The translations under genes and the position numbers were made by a program. Below the pieces are notes generated by a model. That model saw only the letters and a list, made by a program, of their open reading frames with translations, was not told the DNA's origin and did not search any database. A DNA stretch of 6,134 bases, from assembly GCA_020832725.1 (NCBI GenBank), contig JAFIEC010000221.1, forward strand, positions 1 through 6,134, written 5' to 3'. Origin of the DNA: Paracoccaceae bacterium (GTDB lineage: Bacteria > Pseudomonadota > Alphaproteobacteria > Rhodobacterales > Rhodobacteraceae). Position 1 is the first letter of the stretch; the number at the start of each line of letters is the position of its first letter. Positions 1 through 5,741 of the stretch are shown piece after piece.

Positions 1-100
1 CCCGCCCCGGGGCCAGCGCGGCGATGACCGGAGCGCCCGAAACACGCGCGAACAGCGCCGCCTGCAGGCCCGCGCCGCGATAGACCGGCGCGGCGCTCAT
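1..100 (-). CDS. g8: GTA tail terminator gp8 (DUF3168 family), N-terminal fragment cut by window edge
   Basis: This is the start of a gene that runs off the left edge; 33 complete codons are visible. The peptide begins MSAAPVYRGAGLQAALFARV and continues Ala-rich. That resembles the opening helix of DUF3168 proteins, which cap the tail tube and form the tail side of the head-tail joint. The ATG at 100-98 overlaps the g7 stop as ATGA, implying translational coupling. A strong Shine-Dalgarno, GAGGAGG (plus-strand 108-114), lies 7 bases upstream and fixes the start. The family call rests mainly on position: g8 follows g7 in RcGTA. The visible part alone is too short to prove it, and the rest of the gene is outside the window. 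Confidence 0.75.
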   Translation of the reverse strand, partial: MSAAPVYRGAGLQAALFARVSGAPVIAALAPGR

Positions 101-438
101 CGGGCGACCTCCTCGGCCAGCCAGAGCCGCAGAAAACGCCCTGCCGGATCGGCCTCGCTCGCGGCCTCGACTGCGAACAGGCGCGCGCCCTCGCGCAGCC
201 GGTCGCCGGGGCGAGGGCGCGCGGGATGGGCGGGCGGCACCCCCCGCACCAGCCCCCGAAAGGCCAGACGCGACAGCGGCCGCAAGTCCTCGGTCCCCGC
301 ACCGCCCGAGGCCGGACGGAGATCGACCCACACGAGGGCGACCTCCTGCCAACTCTCGACATGGCCTCCGGCGCCATCAGGGCTGCGGACGGAGCGTTCC
401 AGCCGCATCTCGCGGTCGGGCCGCGGGACCGCGCTCAT
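97..438 (-). CDS. g7: GTA head closure (stopper) protein gp7, phage head-tail joining family
   Basis: This 113-residue protein belongs to the SPP1 gp16-like head-tail joining family. In the RcGTA particle the equivalent is the stopper ring between the adaptor and the tail. Visible family features are the N-terminal RLERSVRSPDGAGG segment followed by W30, a VALVWVDLRP strand (residues 33-42), SRLAFRGLVRG (56-66), RPRPGDRLREGARLFAVEA (74-92), and a closing strand RFLRLWLAEE (101-110). The length is normal for the family. The start is the ATG at 438-436, which overlaps the g6 stop as ATGA. The frame stays open for 215 further codons upstream, but those lie over g6 in another frame and are not real. 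Only a weak G-rich ribosome site precedes it, so translation probably depends on coupling to g6. Confidence 0.88.
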   Translation of the reverse strand: MSAVPRPDREMRLERSVRSPDGAGGHVESWQEVALVWVDLRPASGGAGTEDLRPLSRLAFRGLVRGVPPAHPARPRPGDRLREGARLFAVEAASEADPAGRFLRLWLAEEVAR

Positions 439-1010
439 GTGCCCATCCCCCGGATCACGCGCCATCGCTCCAGCAGCGCAAGCACGCCGAAGGGCATGGC
501 ACCCGGCCCCGTCCGCTCGTCGTAGAAGGCGGCAGCAAGCATCAGGACGGCCTGCGCCAGATCGGCGGGCAGGTCGTCCCAGACCGGGCCGAACCCCGCC
601 TCGATGATGATGCGGACATGCCCGCCCCGGGGGATCGCCGGCAGATCGCCCCGCACGGCCACCAGCCGCGGCGCGCTCTCCGCACCATCGAGCCGCACCC
701 CTCCGGGCGCGATCACCTGCTCCGCACCATCGGCAGCAACAAGCGTGATCGGCCCGAGGGTGCGAACAGGGGCCACCGGCAGCGGATGTGCCGCCGGGGC
801 GCGCCAGCGCGCCAGCGTCAGCGCGAATTCCCGCGCCAGCAGCGCGCGGCCCGTGCGCGCCTCGATGGCCGCCAGAGCCGCACGAAGACAGCGTGCCAGC
901 ACCTCGGCCTGCAGGGCCTCCTCCGAGAAGGCCGTGCCCAGCCGCAGATGCGCCGACAGGGCCGCCACGGGAAGGGCGGCATCGGGAAGAGGGGTGAGTT
1001 CCTGGAACAT
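435..1010 (-). CDS. g6: GTA head-tail adaptor gp6 (phage gp6-like connector)
   Basis: This 191-residue protein matches the phage gp6-like head-tail connector family. The RcGTA counterpart is the adaptor ring bound below the portal. Expected parts are visible in order: an N-terminal helical stretch with HLRLGTAFSEEALQ (21-34) and a long helix ending IEARTGRALLARE (49-61); a central beta part with PVAPVRTLGPI (78-88) and a GDLP turn (121-124); then the strand VRIIIEAGFG (132-141). The C-terminal helical block carries DDLPADLAQAVLMLAAAFYD (145-164), ERTG, MPFGVLALLERWRVIRGMG. The GFGPVWDDLP stretch is typical of these GTA adaptors. The ATG is preceded by GAGG (plus-strand 1015-1018) at a short 4-base spacing. 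It is the first gene after the stem-loop-rich gap behind the capsid gene, and its stop is fused to the g7 start. Confidence 0.9.
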   Translation of the reverse strand: MFQELTPLPDAALPVAALSAHLRLGTAFSEEALQAEVLARCLRAALAAIEARTGRALLAREFALTLARWRAPAAHPLPVAPVRTLGPITLVAADGAEQVIAPGGVRLDGAESAPRLVAVRGDLPAIPRGGHVRIIIEAGFGPVWDDLPADLAQAVLMLAAAFYDERTGPGAMPFGVLALLERWRVIRGMGT

Positions 1011-1021
1011 GGGGCCTCGCT

Positions 1022-1036
1022 CGCGCCGAAGGCGCG
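1022..1036. repeat. Perfect palindrome CGCGCC-GAA-GGCGCG upstream of g6
   Basis: Six base pairs close a three-base loop; on the transcript it reads CGCGCC-UUC-GGCGCG. It ends 11 bases before the g6 ATG and just upstream of its GAGG ribosome site, so the folded form would sit at the edge of the g6 initiation region. It overlaps the first copy of the 14-base direct repeat. Confidence 0.75.
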
Positions 1037-1063
1037 GAAAAGGGAAACCGCCGAAGGCGCGGA
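1025..1063. repeat. Two direct copies of a 14-base repeat (GCCGAAGGCGCGGA)
   Basis: Identical copies lie at 1025-1038 and 1050-1063, offset by 25 bases. The first copy is part of the perfect 6-bp palindrome. In the second, only CGCC-GAA-GGCG (4 bp) can pair. The unit resembles the short GC-rich palindromic elements scattered between genes in many alphaproteobacterial genomes, but the copy number elsewhere in this genome cannot be seen from the window. Confidence 0.7.
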
Positions 1064-1089
1064 TGAGGGAAGACCGCCGCCACGGCAGG

Positions 1090-1121
1090 GCATCAAAGAT
1101 GCGCGAGGCCGGTTTCCTCGC
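1090..1121. repeat. Two abutting small inverted repeats
   Basis: GCATC (1090-1094) pairs with GATGC (1098-1102) across AAA. Immediately next, GCGAGG (1103-1108) pairs with CCTCGC (1116-1121) across a 7-base loop. Each is short, and one alone could be chance. Their direct abutment behind the larger capsid-end hairpin makes a run of three stem-loops in 69 bases. Confidence 0.5.
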
Positions 1122-1123
1122 AC

Positions 1124-1158
1124 AGGAGAAAGCCGCCGCGCCGTCTCGGCGCGGCGGC
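1124..1158 (-). terminator. Intrinsic-terminator-like hairpin just after the capsid gene
   Basis: GCCGCCGCGCCG (1132-1143) is the exact reverse complement of CGGCGCGGCGGC (1147-1158), giving a 12-bp all-GC stem with a three-base loop. On the minus-strand transcript the stem starts 8 bases after the capsid stop codon and is followed by UUUCUCCU, a short and imperfect U tract. The stem is very stable but the tail is weak, so partial termination or 3'-end protection of capsid mRNA is more likely than a complete stop. Genes g6 onward lie downstream and must still be transcribed. Confidence 0.65.
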
Positions 1159-1166
1159 CTGCCGCA

Positions 1167-2348
1167 TCAGGCGAGCGAGAACCGCAGCAGCTTGATCGCC
1201 GCGAAATCACTGACATCGCCGCCGACCCGCCGGGTGGCGTAGAACAGCACATGCGGCTTGGCCGAATAGGGATCACGCAGCAGGCGCATCTCCGGCCGCT
1301 CGGCGATGGTATAGCCCGCGCGGAAATCGCCGAAAGCGACAGCAGCGGCACCGTTCGCGATATCCGGCATCTCCTCGACGATCAGCACCGGATAGCCCAT
1401 CAGCCGCGCCGGCTCTCCGGCGGCAAGCCCGTCCGACCACAGAAAGCGACCGTCGGCATCCTTCATCTTGCGCACCGCCCCGGCGGTCTTGGAATTCATG
1501 ACAAAGCTGGCATTGGCCCGGTAGCGCGCGCCCAGGGCATAGACCAGATCGACGATGGAATCGGCGGCGTTGGTCGAGGAGAAATCTCCCGCCGCGCCGG
1601 TCGCGACATAGCCCAGCTTCTCCCATTCCCATTCCGCCTCGGGAACAAAGGGGTAATGCAGGAAACCCGTGGGCTTGCCGGCCCCGTCGCCGCTCACGAA
1701 GGCCGCGCCCTCGGCCCGGGCAAAGCGCTCGGCGATGCGGCCGGCCAGCCAGCTCTCGACATCGAAGGCGGCATCGTCCAGCAGCCGCTGGCTGGCCTTG
1801 GGCAGGGCCGACAACTCGTGCAGCGGGATCGAGATCCGCTCCACCTGGGGCGGGTCGGTCTCTCCCCGGGCGGCCGTCTCGTCGGCCCAGCCCGCGCCGC
1901 CCTCGGTGGTGTCCACAAGAACGTCATAGGCCGTGGCCATCACCTGCACGACATTGGCGACGCTGCGCAGCGACCCCGCGCCATGCAGCACCGAGCGGAT
2001 CTCCTCGGCGGTCTGCGGATCGACGAGGAAACCGCCATCGCCCGGCAGGACGGTGGACAGGCCCTTGTGCTCCATCTCGAGGCCCCGCAGCCGGTCTTCC
2101 TCGCCATGGCGCAGATAGGCCGCAAAGGCCTTGGCATAGGGTGCCTCGTCGGCAGCGGCGGTCTCAAGCGCCGGGCGGCGCGGGGGGGCGGCATGCTTGC
2201 GTTCGATCATGGCGAGTCGCTCTTCCTGCTGTTGAAGTCGGGTTGCAATGTCGCCCTGAAAATCTCTGACATTGCGCGTAAAGTCCTGGATCGCAGCCTT
2301 GAATTCAGCCGCATGCCGCACCTGTTGCGGCGGGGTGTCACGTGTCAT
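1167..2348 (-). CDS. g5: GTA major capsid protein gp5 (HK97 fold, with N-terminal scaffold region)
   Basis: This 393-residue protein is the shell subunit. Residues 1 to about 95 are charged and helical (FTRNVRDFQGDIATRLQQQ, 23-41, then EERLAMIERK), like the delta/scaffold domain of HK97-type capsids. A natural cleavage point for the g4 protease is MEHK|GLST at K95-G96, by analogy with HK97, where cleavage also follows a lysine. Mature capsid features follow: GGFLVDPQTAEEI (105-117), the WADE region (154-157), a helix with PKASQRLLDDAAFDVESWLA (183-202), and GDGAGKPTGFL (220-230). Loss of residues 1-95 would leave about 298 residues, near 32 kDa. I chose the ATG at 2348-2346, preceded by AAGGAAAGG (plus-strand 2355-2363) at 6-base spacing. 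An in-frame TTG at 2384, overlapping the g4 stop, would add 12 residues but lacks support. Confidence 0.95.
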   Translation of the reverse strand: MTRDTPPQQVRHAAEFKAAIQDFTRNVRDFQGDIATRLQQQEERLAMIERKHAAPPRRPALETAAADEAPYAKAFAAYLRHGEEDRLRGLEMEHKGLSTVLPGDGGFLVDPQTAEEIRSVLHGAGSLRSVANVVQVMATAYDVLVDTTEGGAGWADETAARGETDPPQVERISIPLHELSALPKASQRLLDDAAFDVESWLAGRIAERFARAEGAAFVSGDGAGKPTGFLHYPFVPEAEWEWEKLGYVATGAAGDFSSTNAADSIVDLVYALGARYRANASFVMNSKTAGAVRKMKDADGRFLWSDGLAAGEPARLMGYPVLIVEEMPDIANGAAAVAFGDFRAGYTIAERPEMRLLRDPYSAKPHVLFYATRRVGGDVSDFAAIKLLRFSLA

Positions 2349-2354
2349 GATCTG

Positions 2355-2363
2355 CCTTTCCTT
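2355..2363 (-). promoter_or_regulatory. Ribosome binding site of the capsid gene
   Basis: AAGGAAAGG on the minus strand holds two overlapping Shine-Dalgarno-like cores, with 6 bases between the nearer AAGG and the ATG at 2348. It decides the capsid start in favour of this ATG over the TTG at 2384, and fits a protein needed in many copies. Confidence 0.7.
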
Positions 2364-2380
2364 CGGCCCCTTCCGGGCGC

Positions 2381-2950
2381 TCAAGCCTCATCCGCCCGCA
2401 GCGCCTCGGTCAGCGCGGCAAGCAGGTCTTCGGTGGTCTCCCCGGGTGGGGGCGACACGGACAGGCGCGCCTGAGGGGCCAGCGGAAACGTGACCAGAGA
2501 GACCTCCCAAAGGTCGAGCTCCCACAGCCGACGCCCCGCGCCATCGGCCTCGGCCCGCAGGGTGCGGTAGCCGATGGACAGCCCGTCGATCGCCCCCGCA
2601 CGCACCAGAGCCAGGCATTCCGCGCCGCGCTGCACCTCGGGCAGCAGCCGGCCGCGCACCAGCAACCCGCGGGAATCCTCGGTCACGCTGTCCCACACGC
2701 CGATGGGCTGGGCCGGGTCATGCTGCCACAGCATCTTCACCCGGCGGCCTTCCCGGGACATGCGCTCCAGCGCGGCCCGGTAGGCGCCCGGCTGTACGGT
2801 ATCGCCCGCCGCGTCCGGCGCGCTGAAGACCGAGGCATAGCCCTCGATCAGCTCATCCTCTCCGGCGCGGAGATCGGGCCCGAAGCGCGCGAATTTCGTC
2901 TCGAGCCCCGACGCCGCGACAGGCGGCGGGGGCGGATGGTGCCAGTTCAT
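2381..2950 (-). CDS. g4: GTA prohead protease gp4 (HK97 family, peptidase U35/S78)
   Basis: This 189-residue serine protease matures the capsid by trimming the N-terminal scaffold of gp5 inside the prohead. Family features are clear: IEGYASVFSAPDAAGDTVQPGAY (35-57) as the first strands and loop, LWQHDPAQPIGVWD (74-87) with the catalytic-type H77, ALVRAGAIDGLSIGYRT (114-130) with nucleophile-type S125, and LWELDLWEVSLVTFPLAPQA (142-161), where E149 sits at the third active-site position. The tail (170-189) is acidic and helical. The length is typical. The ATG at 2950-2948 has GAGGA (plus-strand 2957-2961) at 6-base spacing and starts 13 bases after g3.5. It directly precedes the capsid gene with a 32-base gap, the usual protease-capsid pairing. 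No active-site defect is visible. Confidence 0.95.
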   Translation of the reverse strand: MNWHHPPPPPVAASGLETKFARFGPDLRAGEDELIEGYASVFSAPDAAGDTVQPGAYRAALERMSREGRRVKMLWQHDPAQPIGVWDSVTEDSRGLLVRGRLLPEVQRGAECLALVRAGAIDGLSIGYRTLRAEADGAGRRLWELDLWEVSLVTFPLAPQARLSVSPPPGETTEDLLAALTEALRADEA

Positions 2951-2963
2951 CGGATTTCCTCGC

Positions 2964-3212
2964 TCAGGGGACGATCTGCAGGACGCTGTAGATCCCTTCC
3001 GTCAGCACGAAGCCGACCACGCCGAAGACCGCGAGCCACAGCCGCCGCTCCAGCCGCTCGAGCATGGTCTCGATCGTCTGCAGCCGCCGCTCGAGGCCGC
3101 GCCATCGTTCCTCGGCGACCCGCTCATAGGCGTCCACACGGGCCGCAGCGGCGTCGAAGGGCTCATAGAGAAAGCGCGAGCCGCCCACCCGGGGGGGGGC
3201 GCTCCGGGGCAC
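2964..3212 (-). CDS. g3.5: Small GTA head-formation membrane protein (g3.5)
   Basis: This 82-residue protein has a basic, Pro-rich start, then RFLYEPFDAAAARVDAYERV (13-32), a charged helix likely to form a coiled coil (about 22-57), and one hydrophobic segment, LWLAVFGVVGFVLTEGIYSV (58-77), which looks like a transmembrane helix. Position between portal and protease, size and layout match the small protein of RcGTA clusters known to be needed for head formation; its mechanism is not established. As the sequence stands the start is GTG at 3212-3210. A GAGGGG-type site lies upstream. An ATG four bases earlier overlaps the portal stop as ATGA, but runs into a stop after 17 codons because of a nine-C run. 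With eight Cs the ATG would read MSAPERPPRV and join this frame. The exact N-terminus is therefore uncertain. Confidence 0.85.
   Translation of the reverse strand: MPRSAPPRVGGSRFLYEPFDAAAARVDAYERVAEERWRGLERRLQTIETMLERLERRLWLAVFGVVGFVLTEGIYSVLQIVP
3191..3199. repeat. Nine-G homopolymer (C9 on the coding strand) at the start of g3.5
   Basis: A run of nine G on the plus strand is flanked by CCC on one side and CGC on the other. It lies within codons 5 to 8 of the GTG-initiated g3.5 frame and separates the ATGA-coupled start from the rest of the gene. Such runs slip during replication and transcription and are frequent sites of sequencing error. Confidence 0.9.
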
Positions 3213-4382
3213 TCATGCCCCCTCGGGGCGGGCCGGAAGGCCCAGCAGGCGGCGTTTTTCCGCCTCGGTCAGGAAGTCGGCCCCGGCCACCCGGGACCAT
3301 TGCGCCTCCCGCTCTGCCGAAAGCGCAGGTATCGCATCAAGGTCAGGGTGCAAATCCATGACTTCTCCGGCATGTTCAGAAAGCCAGAAGCCAAGTGCCG
3401 CGATCACCCGTGCCGCCATGGGCAGCACCGTCAGGCGGTAGAAGGCCCGGTTCGCCCCGGTGTAATTGGCATAGGTCGCATCACCGGGCAGGCCCAGCAG
3501 CATGGGCGGCACGCCGAAGGCCAGCGCGATCTCGCGCGCTGCGGCTTCCTTGGTCTTGTGAAACTCCATGTCGGAGGGCGAGAACCCCATGGGCTTCCAG
3601 TCAAGCCCCCCCTCCAGCAGCATCGGCCGTCCCGCATTGCGTGCGCCAAGGTGGTAGGTTTCCATCTCCTCCACCAACCGGGCGTGCTGTTCGGCCGAGA
3701 GCGTGCCCATCCCGTCGGCGCCACGAAAGACGATCGCCCCCGTGGGCCGCGCCGCATTGTCGAGCAGCGCCTTGGACCATCGCGAGGCGGCGTTGTGCAC
3801 GTCGATCGCAGCGGCGGCGGCCTGCATGGGCGACAGGCCATAATGGTCATCCTGCGGATGAAAGGCGCGGATATGGCAGATGGCGGCAGCCCCCGGCCCC
3901 GCCGGAAACCTGTGCGCCCGCCCGCCGACGGCATATTCATAGGCCTGGGGCCAGCCATCCGGCCCCGGGATCAGCCGCATCCGGTCCGAGCGCAGGACAT
4001 GCAGCTCTCCTGGCAGACCGGTGCGGCCCGGCTCACCGACCGCCTCGAGGAAGCCGTCGCCCGACAGAAGCATCTGACCCACAAGGGCCTCCAGCAGGTC
4101 GGCCCGGCCCTGGCCCGGGTTGGGCCGTGCCAGCAGCGACAGGATCGGATGCTCCTGATAGCGGCGCTGCGCGTCCTGAAGCACCAGCGGCAGGGCGGCG
4201 CAGGCCTCGGCGATCAGCTTGACACAGCGAAAGCCCACAGGGTTGGTGACAAACCCCGCCCGCGTCATCGACTGCGTGTCGCGGGCCGTCCAGGCGGGGC
4301 GGCCCATCGCCTGCACGGCCAGTACCGGCCCTGCGGCGGAGCCCTTGGCCTCGGGCGGCCGACCTCGATTGAAGAATCTCAT
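3213..4382 (-). CDS. g3: GTA portal protein gp3 (HK97-type phage portal)
   Basis: The portal forms the ring at one vertex of the head through which DNA is pumped; it nucleates head assembly and docks the terminase and adaptor. From MRFFNRGR the protein has 389 residues. Family signatures seen are FVTNPVGFRCVKLIAEACAA (44-63), ALPLVLQD, RPNPGQGRADLLEALVG (86-102), LLSGDGFLE (105-113), HIRAFHPQDDHYGLSPMQAA (170-189), NAARPTGAIV (209-218), GARNAGRPMLLEGGLDW (246-262), DMEFHKTKEAAAREIALAFG (271-290), VPPMLLGLPGDATYANY (291-307) and RAFYRLTVLP (312-321). It is complete. I chose the ATG at 4382-4380 because AGGAG (plus-strand 4392-4396) lies 9 bases upstream. An in-frame ATG at 4412 adds 10 residues but has no ribosome site. 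A 45-base gap separates it from g2, and its stop directly abuts the g3.5 start. Confidence 0.95.
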   Translation of the reverse strand: MRFFNRGRPPEAKGSAAGPVLAVQAMGRPAWTARDTQSMTRAGFVTNPVGFRCVKLIAEACAALPLVLQDAQRRYQEHPILSLLARPNPGQGRADLLEALVGQMLLSGDGFLEAVGEPGRTGLPGELHVLRSDRMRLIPGPDGWPQAYEYAVGGRAHRFPAGPGAAAICHIRAFHPQDDHYGLSPMQAAAAAIDVHNAASRWSKALLDNAARPTGAIVFRGADGMGTLSAEQHARLVEEMETYHLGARNAGRPMLLEGGLDWKPMGFSPSDMEFHKTKEAAAREIALAFGVPPMLLGLPGDATYANYTGANRAFYRLTVLPMAARVIAALGFWLSEHAGEVMDLHPDLDAIPALSAEREAQWSRVAGADFLTEAEKRRLLGLPARPEGA

Positions 4383-4391
4383 GATCACAGG

Positions 4392-4396
4392 CTCCT
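4392..4396 (-). promoter_or_regulatory. Ribosome binding site deciding the portal start
   Basis: AGGAG on the minus strand, 9 bases before the ATG at 4382. The alternative ATG at 4412 is preceded by GCGCAAAGC with no Shine-Dalgarno core, so the downstream start is preferred. Confidence 0.65.
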
Positions 4397-4427
4397 GCCC
4401 TTCGGTTTTCATGCTTTGCGCGAGATA

Positions 4428-5741
4428 TCAGAGCGAGCGCAGCCGGGGCCGCAGCCAGGCGGCGGCGGGGTCGAGCATCAGGTCGGTCAGCGCCCAGACC
4501 AGAGCATCCAGCCGGTCCGGGCTTCCGCGCCCCTGAAAGCCAGCGCGGGTCATCTGGCACATCTGCTCTTCGAGGGGCGCAAGGCCGCCCCGGGCATCGC
4601 GCAAATGCCGCACCCGCCCCTGTTCGTAGAGCGCCGCCACCGGCTCGGCCCGCAGCGCCTTTCCCCGACGGGCGCGCACGCCGCGAAACGGCAGGCCCGG
4701 GTCGATCTGGCGCAGCAGCGTCGCCACGAGATCGCCGCCCTGGTTGACTTCGGCCACCAGCCGGTCGGCCCGGAACTCGTGGAAGGCCGCGACCGCCGCC
4801 TCGCCCCATCGGCTGGGAGAGGCGCTCTCGACAGAGCGGTCGGCCAGCACGACGGCGCGCCACTCCGCAGGCCCTCCCGTCAGCACCGCGCCGACCACGA
4901 CGATCCCGCAGGCATCCGAACCGGGGCCCCCGGTCACCGGCGGGTCCACCGCCACCACGATCCGGTCAAGCGGCGGTGCCTCGTCCAGGCGCAGCCCCTC
5001 CAGAAGCGCCGTGCTCCACAATGCGCCGTCCGCCTCCCACAGCAACTCGCCGTCCAGCTCCTGCCGGCCCAGCCGGGTGCCGCCATAGCGCGCGCGCACC
5101 GCGTCCAGGAACGAGCCCGCAAGATTGGCGCGGTTCGCCTCGGTGGGTGCGCGGGTGATCACCGTGTCGGGGGAGGCCAGGATCTCGCGCAGCACAGGCG
5201 TGGCCCGGGGCGTGGTGGTGATCACCTGCCGCGGGTCGCGCCCGCTGCGCAGGGTGAACTGGGCCATGTCCCAGGCGTCCCGGGCGCGGGGCCATTTGGC
5301 CAGCTCGTCCAGCCAGATCGCCTCGAACTGGGGTCCCCGGAGGGCCTCGGGGTCATGGGCGGAGTAGACCTCCACCACCGCGCCGTTGGGCCAGACCAGC
5401 CTGCGCCGGGTGGCCTCCCAACGGGGACGGCGGTCGGGCGGGCAGCAGGACATGACACCGCTCTCGCCCATCACCATCACCTCGCGGGCCTGATCGTGGG
5501 TTTCCCCCACCAGGGCCGCGTGGCGCACCCGCCCGGGGTCCCGGGGGCCGGGCCCCTCCACCTGGGCGCGCAGCCATTCGGCCCCGGTGCGCGTCTTGCC
5601 CGCACCCCGCCCGCCCAGCACCGCCCAGGTGCGCCAGTCGCCCGGGGGCGGGCTCTGGTGCGGCAGGGCCCAGAATTCGAACAGCCATGGCAGCGCCAGG
5701 GCCGCGTTCTCGCTCAGCGCCTCAAGGGTGGCCCGGCGCAT
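4428..5741 (-). CDS. g2: GTA terminase large subunit gp2 (DNA-packaging ATPase and nuclease)
   Basis: This is the packaging motor and headful nuclease. Counting from the ATG at 5741 (437 residues), the ATPase domain has Walker A GGRGAGKT (43-50), Walker B IWLDE (142-146) with catalytic-type E146, and a coupling motif TTTPRATP (175-182). The nuclease domain of RNase H type shows IVVAVDPPVTGG (261-272) with D266, VAEVNQGGDL (329-338) with E331, and SPDRLDALVWAL (407-418) with D409/D412. LPWLFEFWALPHQ (17-29) is the usual GTA N-terminal motif. All key residues are present, so it should be active. The start is uncertain: ATG 5741 overlaps g1 by 20 bases, TTG 5765 by 44, and TTG 5849 by 128. The last has the best ribosome site (GGAGG, 6-base spacing) but adds 36 low-complexity polar residues. 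Confidence 0.93.
   Translation of the reverse strand: MRRATLEALSENAALALPWLFEFWALPHQSPPPGDWRTWAVLGGRGAGKTRTGAEWLRAQVEGPGPRDPGRVRHAALVGETHDQAREVMVMGESGVMSCCPPDRRPRWEATRRRLVWPNGAVVEVYSAHDPEALRGPQFEAIWLDELAKWPRARDAWDMAQFTLRSGRDPRQVITTTPRATPVLREILASPDTVITRAPTEANRANLAGSFLDAVRARYGGTRLGRQELDGELLWEADGALWSTALLEGLRLDEAPPLDRIVVAVDPPVTGGPGSDACGIVVVGAVLTGGPAEWRAVVLADRSVESASPSRWGEAAVAAFHEFRADRLVAEVNQGGDLVATLLRQIDPGLPFRGVRARRGKALRAEPVAALYEQGRVRHLRDARGGLAPLEEQMCQMTRAGFQGRGSPDRLDALVWALTDLMLDPAAAWLRPRLRSL

Larger units (their letters stand above)
1011..1166 (-). other. Non-coding gap between capsid and adaptor genes, rich in stem-loops
   Basis: These 156 bases are the only sizeable gap between genes in the window. 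I see no convincing coding frame. In transcript order it holds a 12-bp GC hairpin (1158-1132), a 6-bp hairpin (1121-1103), a directly abutting 5-bp hairpin GCATC-TTT-GATGC (1102-1090), and two copies of a 14-base repeat. The repeat copy nearer g6 forms a perfect 6-bp palindrome. No obvious -35/-10 pair is visible on the minus strand. Elsewhere in the cluster genes overlap or nearly touch, so this spacer is likely kept for RNA-level control or for processing the capsid mRNA; that function is inference. Confidence 0.7.

Noticed and set aside
439..1083. 215-codon upstream extension of the g7 frame
   Set aside because: It overlaps the whole of g6 in another frame and is Arg/Gly/Ala/Cys-rich with no family similarity. 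The ATGA overlap at 435-438 gives a natural start for g7.
2349..2384. Capsid gene starting at TTG 2384
   Set aside because: It adds a basic 12-residue tail read through the ribosome binding site. The ATG at 2348 has a well-placed AAGGAAAGG site.
618..2474. 618-codon open frame on the plus strand
   Set aside because: It is antisense to g6, the stem-loop gap, the capsid gene and the end of the protease gene. It runs straight through the non-coding spacer, has no domain, and has an Arg/Gly/His-rich composition typical of shadow frames.
4033..4863. 276-codon minus-strand frame spanning the g2/g3 junction
   Set aside because: It is in a different frame from both real genes and its translation is Arg/Gly/Ala-rich low complexity. 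The true genes in this stretch carry strong portal and terminase motifs.
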